Shown here: piece after piece, positions 15,294 through 22,189 of the stretch
Numbering within the stretch: the stretch's first letter is position 1
How the letters are laid out: each line of letters starts with the position of its first letter
Source of the DNA: Peptococcaceae bacterium UBA7185
Lineage (GTDB): Bacteria > Bacillota > Peptococcia > Peptococcales > Peptococcaceae
Assembly: GCA_002491065.1 (NCBI GenBank)
Contig: DKVF01000059.1
Coordinates: 1-32,336 of the forward strand
DNA length: 32,336 nt
Reading direction: 5' to 3'
Translations under genes and position numbers: made by a program
Notes under the pieces: model-generated
The model's input: only the letters and a program-made list of their open reading frames with translations
Told to the model about the DNA's origin: nothing
The model's database searches: none

Positions 15294-15336
15294 AAAAGCG
15301 TGATTGCACCCGCCACAGGTACTATCACGCTTTTTG
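15294..15336. terminator. Bidirectional terminator
   Basis: 11-bp perfect arms (AAAAGCGTGAT and ATCACGCTTTT) with a 19-nt loop between two convergent genes. The A and T ends give a U tract on both strands. Confidence 0.85.
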
Positions 15337-15343
15337 GTCAGTG

Positions 15344-15529
15344 CTAATGCTGCACAATAATGGTCACACCATTTTCCAAATCATGGGACATTGCCTTCAG
15401 AATGCGGCTCAAGAGCAGCGCTGTGCGCTGCAGTTCCGCCTCATCCTCCACCACAAAAATACTGTTCATGCCCTGTACCTTGTCGGCATAGCGCCGCGGT
15501 ACAATAGCCGCTAAAATCGTGTCCTGCAT
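15344..15529 (-). CDS. Small partner protein of YIEGIA (capping complex subunit family)
   Basis: This 61-residue protein follows the YIEGIA gene with a TGATG overlap in which one base is shared between stop and start, so translation is coupled. The sequence (DTILAAIVPRRYADKV, NSIFVVEDEAELQR, ending GVTIIVQH) resembles the short family that public annotation names the capping complex subunit for YIEGIA; this is from memory. It has no membrane segment and looks like a small alpha/beta domain that would bind the cytoplasmic face of its partner. Function is unknown. The ATG at 15529 is chosen because of the overlap; a longer frame upstream runs inside the YIEGIA gene. Confidence 0.8.
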   Translation of the reverse strand: MQDTILAAIVPRRYADKVQGMNSIFVVEDEAELQRTALLLSRILKAMSHDLENGVTIIVQH

Positions 15530-16419
15530 CAATCTGCCGCCTTTCTTCCGATGGTATTGGCCAAGGGCTTCTGTACCGCGCTTTCCAGCACCGGAGTACG
15601 CTTCGCCGCCTCTATCACACATTCAACATCCTTTTCATTAGGCAAAAGGAAAATGCCCAATGCACCGGTTTCCATATTTTTGCGGGCCGCCGGCGTCCAT
15701 TCCTGTTCACCCACTTCCAGCTTATTGCCCACCAGCATAGAAATATCATGCACCAGAGCCTGCCTCTGCCCCAGATTGTTCAAGATCGAGCGGCCGTCAT
15801 CATCATAAGGGTGCAGCACGATTCCCACACCCTCCCGCAAAATCTTTTCCCGCGCTTCTGGATCGCCCACATTCATCAATACAATATCATCTACATAGAG
15901 CAGCGATTTCTCAAAATGCAGTTTTCCTTCCGTCACGCGGGCAATACCGCGGATAAAGCTCCCCCGCATGAGAAAGCGGGCAAACAAGATCATCACCAGA
16001 CCTGCCACAGCACCCAGGCCCACGCCCCCGTAAATGGTGGCGCCGCTGGTTACCAACGATACCAGCATGACCAGATAATTGCGGGACTCAAATACCTTGG
16101 CAATGCCCTCAATATAATCCAGTCCCCGCGGCACCAGCGTGTTTTCCTCCAATTTCATAAGGGTTTCCCTCTCCATATTCCGGATGTCACGAAACTGCTG
16201 AGCACATAACACCAAAAATGTAATTGCAGTATATTCTTCCTCCAGCAAAGCTGGCAGCGCAATGGAGGCCAAACTGGCCGCGATTGCGCCCAACGATAAA
16301 TGAATGATATAGCCGTGGGGATAAGAGGGATAATTGCGGTAATCGGTCCGCAGCATATACAGCCGAGCCAGAAAACCAGCAACCATGCCCAATATTACTG
16401 CTTCCGTATACGTATTCAT
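15529..16419 (-). CDS. YIEGIA family membrane protein
   Basis: This 296-residue protein carries the name-giving motif YIEGIA at residues 102-107. Hydrophobic segments lie at about 5-22, 38-58, 63-73 and in 114-150, so the N-terminal half is embedded in the membrane; the C-terminal half (about 160-296) is soluble with a predicted alpha/beta fold. The family is found mainly in spore-forming Bacillota and has no established biochemical function that I know. The gene starts one base after the stop of the SpoIIP-like gene (TGA-T-ATG), with AAGAAGGA as ribosome binding site inside that gene, and overlaps its small partner downstream. This tight chain suggests a physical complex. Confidence 0.88.
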   Translation of the reverse strand: MNTYTEAVILGMVAGFLARLYMLRTDYRNYPSYPHGYIIHLSLGAIAASLASIALPALLEEEYTAITFLVLCAQQFRDIRNMERETLMKLEENTLVPRGLDYIEGIAKVFESRNYLVMLVSLVTSGATIYGGVGLGAVAGLVMILFARFLMRGSFIRGIARVTEGKLHFEKSLLYVDDIVLMNVGDPEAREKILREGVGIVLHPYDDDGRSILNNLGQRQALVHDISMLVGNKLEVGEQEWTPAARKNMETGALGIFLLPNEKDVECVIEAAKRTPVLESAVQKPLANTIGRKAAD

Positions 16420-16420
16420 A

Positions 16421-17566
16421 TCAGTCCTTCTTCAAGGAACCGCGACTGACCCATACAAAACCCAGTCCGCCCACAACAGCCAGCACAATCAACCACAGAA
16501 TAGCTTTGCCTATTCCGCCGTTTTTTTCCTCCTGCTGCTTCGGCTCCGTCTCCTGTACTCCCGCTGCCTCTGGCTGTTCTGCTTCCCCATTGGTTTTCAG
16601 CCCTAAAAATTGCGGCAATGCCTCCGCAAATTCCCGCGCGCCGACCTCCGCCTGCTCCAGAGAATTGGTATGGGTTCCCACCTCCAACAGGATGGAATGG
16701 GGCGCTAAATCCTGATTATAATTGCCCTTGGCCATAAAAATAGACTTAATCAGTCCTGGCTTCACTTCATCATAATACGCCTTCATCTTCTCTGCAAATT
16801 CGATATTGGCTTCACTGTTTTGATTTTGCCGACCCACCACCAGACGAATCTGTGTGGCAGCCTGTCCGTCAAATTCCGTCGCATAATATTCCGGGTCGGG
16901 GACACCGTCGCGGTGTACATCAATCATGGCAGCAGGACCTTCCTGCAAAAGCTCCGCTGCCGTTTTTCGCGAACGCTGATAGGCATTGACATCATGAGGA
17001 TCATGAATATTTTCACTGTGAATCACCTCTACCCCCTGATCCTCCAGCACCTCCACAATAGAAGTGGCCACATCCAAAATATCTCCCCCGCCATTTTTAC
17101 TTTCCGTGCCCGAGGTGGGCACATAGCTCTCATCACTATGAGTACAATAAATGGCTACAGAGCGAAACGGTCCGCTCTGGCTACTCACCACCTGGGCAGT
17201 ATCTTCCAAGCTTGCCAATGCCTGCTCCGTTTCCCTTTGCTCCAGAAGCTGACACCATGCCTTTTGACCATCCACCTTTTTCACCTTATAATGCTTGTTA
17301 TCCCCAGTGAGCAATTCATCTCCGGGATACACCTTGCGGCTCATATACTCAATGGCTTCGCCGGTTTCCTCATCGTACAGCGTATAATAAGAACCGTCCA
17401 TCTGTTCATCCCCTGTCTGCATATTATTTTCCCAAACCGGCATGAGTGTTCCGTTCTGCTGCCACTGCACAGTCAGATAGGTAAAAATACACAAACAAAG
17501 TACGCTCAAAAGCGCTACAGTCCAATTGGCACGTTCCCGGCTAAGACGATGATTTTCTCTATCCAT
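16421..17566 (-). CDS. SpoIIP-type peptidoglycan hydrolase with two membrane anchors
   Basis: This 381-residue protein has a membrane segment at 15-33, a SpoIIP domain at about 130-322, a glutamate-rich linker (327-350) and a second membrane segment at 354-374 followed by a basic tail. The SpoIIP amidase/endopeptidase signatures are present: CTHSDESYVPTSG (141-153; H143 and E146), MIDVHRDG (214-221; H218) and LEVGTHTNS (294-302; E295). In Bacillus SpoIIP works with SpoIID and SpoIIM in septal wall thinning and engulfment; that protein has only the N-terminal anchor. The C-terminal anchor and the position next to YIEGIA rather than gpr mark this as a distinct branch. It overlaps the upstream gene by 8 nt; AAAGGAGA precedes the ATG. 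Confidence 0.88.
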   Translation of the reverse strand: MDRENHRLSRERANWTVALLSVLCLCIFTYLTVQWQQNGTLMPVWENNMQTGDEQMDGSYYTLYDEETGEAIEYMSRKVYPGDELLTGDNKHYKVKKVDGQKAWCQLLEQRETEQALASLEDTAQVVSSQSGPFRSVAIYCTHSDESYVPTSGTESKNGGGDILDVATSIVEVLEDQGVEVIHSENIHDPHDVNAYQRSRKTAAELLQEGPAAMIDVHRDGVPDPEYYATEFDGQAATQIRLVVGRQNQNSEANIEFAEKMKAYYDEVKPGLIKSIFMAKGNYNQDLAPHSILLEVGTHTNSLEQAEVGAREFAEALPQFLGLKTNGEAEQPEAAGVQETEPKQQEEKNGGIGKAILWLIVLAVVGGLGFVWVSRGSLKKD

Positions 17567-18251
17567 GATGCTTATCTCCTTTCATCCCTGCAGCGCGCAA
17601 ATTTTCTAGTACACTGGGGTCCCGATTTTCCTCGCTGGGCCCTCCCTGCAAACGTTCCCTGCCTTCCCCAATCAGCTCAGCAAGGCACACGGCCAGCACG
17701 CCGGAGAGCACCACCGTATCATACATGCCGCCTCCGCCGAAATGTACCAGACCCGGCACCTGCTGCCAAACTAGATAGATGCCGTGGCTGAGATCAAAAA
17801 GAAGCACGCCCAGCACAGCGGCCACAAAAGCACCCTTGCGGGAACGGCCAAACAAATAACCTACCAGTCCTGCGATAATTGGATACAGATAAATAATATC
17901 CACCGGCAGCGCATATTCATCCGTTACAAAACGGCCCAAAAGCCAAATCGCTGCCATGGTGAGTACCGCCCCCAAAAGAGAGCGCAGCCTTTCCTTTATA
18001 GTGCCCGCCTTCACCCATACATAAATGGCTACCGCCAAAGGCACCAACGCACCGCCCACATTCATCCGCACCGTCAGTACGTCAGAGCGATACAGCGTAA
18101 GATTGATAAAGCTTCCCAGGACAATGGCACCTAATACCAATAGCGCCGCTTTATCGCTCATGTGCATACGGTCCAGCACACGTTCCGCAACGCCGAAAAA
18201 AATCAACAATGACAAACTAAGTAAAATCAACCGTCCAATGGTAAATCCCAT
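17559..18251 (-). CDS. Polytopic membrane protein, DUF1614-like
   Basis: This 230-residue protein has about seven hydrophobic segments (roughly 5-21, 34-49, 65-80, 90-106, 116-134, 139-153 and 177-193), and a hydrophilic basic tail from about 196. It contains an invariant-looking VDIIYLYPIIAGL segment and FDLSHGIYL. I take it for a member of the DUF1614/COG4089 uncharacterised membrane family, from memory of sequence and context. It overlaps the SpoIIP-like gene by 8 nt; AGGAGG lies 9 nt before the ATG. It could be the membrane scaffold or a transport component of the complex with SpoIIP and YIEGIA. Confidence 0.75.
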   Translation of the reverse strand: MGFTIGRLILLSLSLLIFFGVAERVLDRMHMSDKAALLVLGAIVLGSFINLTLYRSDVLTVRMNVGGALVPLAVAIYVWVKAGTIKERLRSLLGAVLTMAAIWLLGRFVTDEYALPVDIIYLYPIIAGLVGYLFGRSRKGAFVAAVLGVLLFDLSHGIYLVWQQVPGLVHFGGGGMYDTVVLSGVLAVCLAELIGEGRERLQGGPSEENRDPSVLENLRAAGMKGDKHHG

Positions 18252-18319
18252 TTTCTACATCCTCCTTTTGCTGTTTCATTTCCCTAGTTTGTCCTTCATC
18301 CTTACTTTTATACCTGCTA

Positions 18320-19099
18320 TCACTCCAGCAACGCAAAGGCTTCAATGAGTACAGAATGTTCTGTTAATTCATCCATATAATCAAACCAACAAAAAGGAAT
18401 ATACATGTAGCCCTGCGCAGTGGGACCCTTGGCGCCTTTTCCCCAGCTCTGCAGCACCTGCAGCAGCCTGCGCTCCAAATCATAATTGACCGCCACCATA
18501 GAGTGCCCACCGATGCGGATTCCCGTCCGCTTCTCTGGAATCACGCCGTCCTTCGTTCGAAAAAAATCCGTATAAATCACCATAGAAAAGGCCACCGGTT
18601 TGCCTTCCGCCAAAGTCTGCAAGATTTCCTCCAAAGAATCACAGCGCCGGTAAGCATGAATGCAATATTTTTTCGCCTGCTCCAGCAACCGCTGACTTTT
18701 CCTGGGAAATACCTTATTGCAGTTGCGTGCATTGCTGGGATATAAATATTCTGAGCAAACGCCCTTATATTCCAACGTCTGCATAGAAGCCTCTAGCGTG
18801 CTGCCGCGCATGTCATTGGGCAGACCGTCAAACAAGCGATTCATCTTATAGATAAACAGTCCGGAAAATTGCATGATCTGACCTGTTTGCTGATAGTGTA
18901 AAATCATACGGGCATTGGCCGCAGCCACACCTGTGCAGATGGGCAGCCTCCCCTGATGCACTACTGGCAACGGCAACACACCTACACCACCCTGCTCAGG
19001 CAAACAAAGGCGATTTCTCACCATACAGGGAAACCGCTTCTCCTCTGCGGTATCTATAGTATTTGTAATTACCACACCGGGTACAATACCAAAACTCAT
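18320..19099 (-). CDS. Papain-like (C1 family) cysteine peptidase, altered active site
   Basis: This 259-residue protein has the papain order: Q49 (oxyanion) and C55 (nucleophile) in HQGRLPICTGVA, H199 in GGHSMVAV, then the region that normally reads NSWG. Here the latter is LQSWGKG (217-220), so the catalytic asparagine is replaced by glutamine (Q217). The closing GYMYIPFCW is normal for the family. No signal peptide or membrane segment is seen, so it should be cytoplasmic. Activity may be reduced or specialised, but C55 and H199 are intact. AGGAGG lies 8 nt before the ATG at 19099; the frame continues upstream without a ribosome site. It ends 68 nt before the DUF1614-like gene with no visible terminator, so it is probably the first gene of the cluster. 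Confidence 0.8.
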   Translation of the reverse strand: MSFGIVPGVVITNTIDTAEEKRFPCMVRNRLCLPEQGGVGVLPLPVVHQGRLPICTGVAAANARMILHYQQTGQIMQFSGLFIYKMNRLFDGLPNDMRGSTLEASMQTLEYKGVCSEYLYPSNARNCNKVFPRKSQRLLEQAKKYCIHAYRRCDSLEEILQTLAEGKPVAFSMVIYTDFFRTKDGVIPEKRTGIRIGGHSMVAVNYDLERRLLQVLQSWGKGAKGPTAQGYMYIPFCWFDYMDELTEHSVLIEAFALLE

Positions 19100-19222
19100 A
19101 AATTCATCCTCCTGCCGTCTATTGCCGTCAAATAATGAGATATTTTCATAATGTATACCTTCTATTTTTCTCAAATAATTATGCTTCTGACCATAGTATA
19201 TGAAATTTTCTTGCAGATTGCA

Positions 19223-19251
19223 TTGCATTTTTACCTTACTTGTGCTATATT
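19223..19251 (+). promoter_or_regulatory. SigA promoter of yebC
   Basis: TTGCAT (19223-19228), a 17-bp spacer and TATATT (19246-19251). The GTG start of yebC is 41 bp downstream. Confidence 0.7.
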
Positions 19252-19291
19252 AATGAGATTAAAAGATCATGTAAACAAAGGAGAGATATTT

Positions 19292-20002
19292 GTGGGACGT
19301 ATTCACAATATTGAAGGCAAGAAAAATAAGATGGATTCACTGCGCTCCAACGTGTTCACTAAACACGCGCGGGCAATTACCGTAGCAGCTCGTGCGGGCG
19401 GAGGAAACCCTGACTATAATGCAGCATTAAAACTGGCAATCCAGAAAGCCAAAGCCGATAACATGCCCAATGATAATATCAACCGCGCTATCAAAAAAGG
19501 GACCGGTGAAGACGGCGGTGCCAACTACGAACAGATTACATACGAAGGATACGGCCCTGGCGGCGTGGCAATGATCATTGAAATGCTGACCGACAATAAA
19601 AACCGTGCAGCTAGCAATGTACGTTATTATTTAGACCGCAACGGCGGCAATCTGGGTACTGCCGGTTCTGTAAGCTATATGTTTGAGCGCAAAGGCATGA
19701 TCTTAGTCGCAGCTGATGACAACGTAAACGAAGATGAACTGATGGAAGCTGCCCTGGAAGCAGGCGCCGAAGACTTTATCACCGAAGAAGACGGCTTTGA
19801 AATCATCACAGCACCAAATGACTTTATCGCAGTGCGGGAAGCATTAGAAGGAAAATATAAATTCGTGCATGCAGACATCACTATGTTGCCTTCCACTTAT
19901 ACTTCCATTGATTCTTCCCTACAAAAACAGATGGATAAACTGTTGGACGCTTTAGAAGAAGACGACGATGTGCAGAATGTGTACCACAACTTGCAACAAT
20001 AA
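19292..20002 (+). CDS. yebC: YebC/PmpR family regulator
   Basis: This 236-residue protein matches the YebC family along its length. Hallmarks are FTKHARAITVAAR, NLGTAGSVSYMF and the C-terminal LDALEEDDDVQNVYHN. YebC proteins were described as DNA-binding regulators and more recently as ribosome-associated factors helping translation of difficult motifs. The first 20 residues (GRIHNIEGKKNKMDS) differ from the usual GHSKWANIKHRK start. The start is GTG at 19292 with AAGGAG 8 nt upstream; the frame is open further upstream but that stretch lies before or over the promoter. A strong terminator follows, so it is monocistronic. Confidence 0.93.
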   Translation: MGRIHNIEGKKNKMDSLRSNVFTKHARAITVAARAGGGNPDYNAALKLAIQKAKADNMPNDNINRAIKKGTGEDGGANYEQITYEGYGPGGVAMIIEMLTDNKNRAASNVRYYLDRNGGNLGTAGSVSYMFERKGMILVAADDNVNEDELMEAALEAGAEDFITEEDGFEIITAPNDFIAVREALEGKYKFVHADITMLPSTYTSIDSSLQKQMDKLLDALEEDDDVQNVYHNLQQ

Positions 20003-20025
20003 GTAGCCATAAAAATAGGAAGTAC

Positions 20026-20076
20026 AAGAAGGCATCCTCCAAATACTGAAATGATTTGGAAGATGCCTTCTTTTTG
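20026..20076 (+). terminator. Terminator of yebC
   Basis: AAGAAGGCATC-C-TCCAAA pairs with TTTGGA-A-GATGCCTTCTT (one mismatch), followed by TTTTTG. It is a long, strong stem. Confidence 0.92.
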
Positions 20077-20105
20077 TATCTTTAAAAACTTATGATTTTA
20101 GGACA

Positions 20106-20137
20106 AGCAAAAAGCCGAAGAGTATGTATCTTCGGCT
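20106..20137 (-). terminator. Terminator of rplS
   Basis: AGCCGAAGA (20113-20121) pairs with TCTTCGGCT (20129-20137) around a 7-nt loop; on the minus strand it is followed by TTTTGCTTG. It lies 12 bp past the rplS stop. Confidence 0.88.
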
Positions 20138-20148
20138 TCTGTAATGTC

Positions 20149-20496
20149 TTAACGACGTACTTCTTTGATTCTTGCAGCTTTCCCAAAGCGTTCTCTCATA
20201 TAGTACAGCTTTGCACGTCTTACTTTACCATGACGCATTACTGTAATTTTGTCCACGCGTGGGGAATGGATTGGAAAACATCTCTCTACAGCTACGCCGT
20301 AAGCTACACGACGTACAGTAAATGTCTCGCTTAAACCGCTGCCGCGACGTTTAATGACTACGCCTTCGAAAGCCTGAATACGTTCTTTGTTGCCTTCTAC
20401 TACTTTTACGTCTACGCGCACGGTGTCACCAGGTCTGAAATCTGGAATATCAGCTCTCAACTGTTCCTGTTCAATACTTCTAATAATATCATTCAT
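20149..20496 (-). CDS. rplS: 50S ribosomal protein L19
   Basis: This 115-residue protein is a complete L19, a component at the 30S-50S interface. FRPGDTVRVDVKVVEGNKER is the conserved first half, and FEGVVIKRRGSG followed by PIHSPRVDKITVMRHGKVRRAKLYY the second. AAGGAGGAG lies before the ATG. It stands alone with its own promoter, leader and terminator; the usual trmD or rimM neighbours are not adjacent. Confidence 0.98.
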   Translation of the reverse strand: MNDIIRSIEQEQLRADIPDFRPGDTVRVDVKVVEGNKERIQAFEGVVIKRRGSGLSETFTVRRVAYGVAVERCFPIHSPRVDKITVMRHGKVRRAKLYYMRERFGKAARIKEVRR

Positions 20497-20513
20497 TTCT
20501 TTTCTCCTCCTTC

Positions 20514-20552
20514 CCGCTAGGCGTTCTTATCTTAGCCTCTCTAAAACAGCGG
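20514..20552 (-). ncRNA. Candidate L19 leader fold
   Basis: In the rplS 5' UTR an outer stem CCGCT/AGCGG encloses an inner stem AGGC/GCCT stacked directly at its 3' side. It ends a few bases before the ribosome binding site. A short structured leader is known for rplS in Bacillota (L19 leader), where it is thought to mediate autogenous control; I cannot verify a match to that model. Confidence 0.45.
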
Positions 20553-20575
20553 ACCGCCCTTCTCAAAACATGAAT

Positions 20576-20604
20576 AGTATATCAGATTTTTCCACCCATA
20601 ACAA
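20576..20604 (-). promoter_or_regulatory. SigA promoter of rplS
   Basis: On the minus strand TTGTTA (20604-20599), a 17-bp spacer and TATACT (20581-20576), with TGA just before it giving an extended -10. Confidence 0.75.
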
Positions 20605-20692
20605 GTCCCATTATTTATAAAATATGATTATAAAATATATTTTCGCATTATTTCTTTTCAGATTTCCTCATGCAGCAAAATGGGAAAACGGT

Positions 20693-20721
20693 TTGACTTG
20701 CGGCGGGATTTGTGCTATCTT
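20693..20721 (+). promoter_or_regulatory. SigA promoter of the PPOX-family gene
   Basis: TTGACT (20693-20698), 17 bp, TATCTT (20716-20721). The leader to the ATG at 20830 is about 100 nt and holds a hairpin. The 333-bp gap between rplS and this gene contains only these regulatory parts. Confidence 0.65.
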
Positions 20722-20758
20722 AATTTGCAATCCTTTTTATATCGGTTTCACCAGAAAT

Positions 20759-20812
20759 CGCTTATTTTTACCTCATCAGGTTATATAAGAGGTGACCCAT
20801 AAGCGTTTTATT
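20759..20812 (+). promoter_or_regulatory. Terminator-like hairpin in the PPOX gene leader
   Basis: CGCTTA (20759-20764) pairs with TAAGCG (20800-20805), and inside it ACCTC (20770-20774) with GAGGT (20789-20793). TTTTATTCTTAT follows directly, then the AGGAGG of the gene. The placement between promoter and ribosome binding site fits an attenuator. Confidence 0.4.
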
Positions 20813-20829
20813 CTTATAGGAGGTTTGTT

Positions 20830-21357
20830 ATGGTATTTCGAGAAATGAGAAGAAAAAAACAGGCGTTGTCCCAACAGGAAATTGCCCAGATTCTGCAGCA
20901 GGAGACATCCGGCGTGCTTGCCCTGATTGGTGACGAAGCGTATCCCTATGCTGTTCCCATCAGCTATGTATATGACGGGGAAAAGCTCTATTTTCACAGC
21001 GCCAAAAGCGGGCACAAGCTAGATGCCATCCAGCAGAACGCCAAAGCGTCTTTTTGTGTGGTTGCAAAGGATACTGTCGTTCCGGAAGAATACACGACTT
21101 ATTTTCAGAGTGTAATCGTCTTTGGGCAGATACGACTCATCCAAGACGAGCGCGCAAAAAGAGCAGCAATAGAGAAACTGGCGGGCAAATACGCGCCGGA
21201 AGCTACCACCATGGAACTTGAACAGGAGATAAATCGCGAATGGAATCCGCTTTGTCTGCTGGAAATGACCATTGACCACGTCACAGGAAAAGAGGCAATC
21301 GAACTGTGCGGAAAAAACAGCAAACACCATAAGCACTCCCACACCTTAATGCACTAA
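20830..21357 (+). CDS. Pyridoxamine 5'-phosphate oxidase family protein (NimA-like)
   Basis: This 175-residue protein is a split-barrel flavoprotein of the PPOX/NimA type. The N-terminal MRRKKQALSQQEIAQIL opening, the GVLALIGDEAYPYAVPISYVYDGEKLYFHSA core, and the closing LLEMTIDHVTGKEAIEL are typical. Family members bind FMN, and some reduce nitroimidazoles; the native substrate here is unknown. The C-terminus is histidine-rich (KHHKHSHTLMH), which may bind metal. AGGAGG lies 7 nt before the ATG. It is monocistronic, convergent with the rubrerythrin gene. Confidence 0.9.
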   Translation: MVFREMRRKKQALSQQEIAQILQQETSGVLALIGDEAYPYAVPISYVYDGEKLYFHSAKSGHKLDAIQQNAKASFCVVAKDTVVPEEYTTYFQSVIVFGQIRLIQDERAKRAAIEKLAGKYAPEATTMELEQEINREWNPLCLLEMTIDHVTGKEAIELCGKNSKHHKHSHTLMH

Positions 21358-21413
21358 ACTTTCCATGAACCATTGCCTAATAAGAATTTACTATGCCCCC
21401 TTCTCTGTCTTGT

Positions 21414-22013
21414 CTAACAGGTCCAAGGAGCCATATCCAGTGATATGAAATATCCTTGCCCGTGCTGGCACACCGGACATTGCTCCGGCACCTGACTGCC
21501 CTGATGCAGATAACCGCAATTAGTACACATCCATACGCTGTTTTCGCCATCTCTGCGAAACAGCTTGCCCTGCTCCAGCAGCTGTGCGATATGCTGGAAT
21601 CGTTTTGCATGGCTGTGTTCGATCTCTGCAATCATCCGGAAGCTGGCAGCTACCTTGGCAAAGCCCTCTTCCTCCGCTATGCGGGCAAACTCTGGATAAG
21701 CCTCCTCAAATTCCTGCATTTCATTGTGATGGGCCATTTTCAACAAATCCAGCAAATTATCTGCAAGGTCCACCGGATAAGAACCATCAATAACAATAGT
21801 CTGGCCTGCCGCCTGTACCAAATGGTCATAAAATATCTTCCCGTGGGCCAGTTCCTGGTTCGCTGTAAACTTAAAAATCTCGCTGACCACCTGCAGTTTT
21901 ACATTGTCAGCCTGCTCCGCTGCCAAAGTATAGCGATTGCGCGCCTGACTTTCACCGGCAAAGGCTCTCATCAAATTTTCTTTTGTTCTGCTTTTCATAA
22001 AATCCACAGTCAT
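21414..22013 (-). CDS. rbr: Rubrerythrin
   Basis: This 199-residue protein is a complete rubrerythrin that reduces hydrogen peroxide in the cytoplasm of anaerobes. The ferritin-like diiron domain spans about 5-145, with E21, the ELAH motif (E54, H57), E98 and EIEHSH (130-135) as expected ligands. The C-terminal rubredoxin-like domain binds one iron through C163, C166, C179 and C182. AGGAGG lies 7 nt before the ATG at 22013; an upstream extension lacks any start signal. It faces the DUF1836-degV operon across a 23-bp palindrome. I did not find a convincing -35/-10 pair for it. Confidence 0.95.
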   Translation of the reverse strand: MTVDFMKSRTKENLMRAFAGESQARNRYTLAAEQADNVKLQVVSEIFKFTANQELAHGKIFYDHLVQAAGQTIVIDGSYPVDLADNLLDLLKMAHHNEMQEFEEAYPEFARIAEEEGFAKVAASFRMIAEIEHSHAKRFQHIAQLLEQGKLFRRDGENSVWMCTNCGYLHQGSQVPEQCPVCQHGQGYFISLDMAPWTC

Positions 22014-22114
22014 CAAAAAACCTCCTCTAAATTTTGAAAATACCCTTTTAAAGTTTTGTTGTCTTCCTCTGCCTTTAGTATGGAAAAAACTAGACATTTT
22101 TATTCTTAGTTTTT

Positions 22115-22137
22115 AATCTAGTTTAGGAAACTAGATT
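22115..22137. promoter_or_regulatory. Perfect palindrome between rbr and the DUF1836 gene
   Basis: 10-bp arms AATCTAGTTT and AAACTAGATT flank AGG. The right arm touches the -35 box of the DUF1836 promoter. A further half site AAACTAGA lies at 22087-22094 on the rbr side. This has the form of an operator for both divergent genes. It does not match the Fur or PerR boxes I know. Confidence 0.6.
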
Positions 22138-22164
22138 GACGAATGTTCATATTTAAGTTAATAT
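22136..22164 (+). promoter_or_regulatory. Promoter of the DUF1836-degV operon
   Basis: TTGACG (22136-22141), 17 bp, TAATAT (22159-22164). The -10 is imperfect. Its -35 overlaps the palindrome's right arm. Confidence 0.5.
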
Positions 22165-22189
22165 GTTATAGAAGGAAAGAAGGGATTTC

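Noticed and set aside
19100..19222. Possible SigG-like promoter (GTATA, 16 bp, CATTATT) upstream of the C1 peptidase
   Set aside because: The spacing and the last base of the -10 do not fit the consensus as I remember it, and the region is AT-rich, so a chance match is likely.
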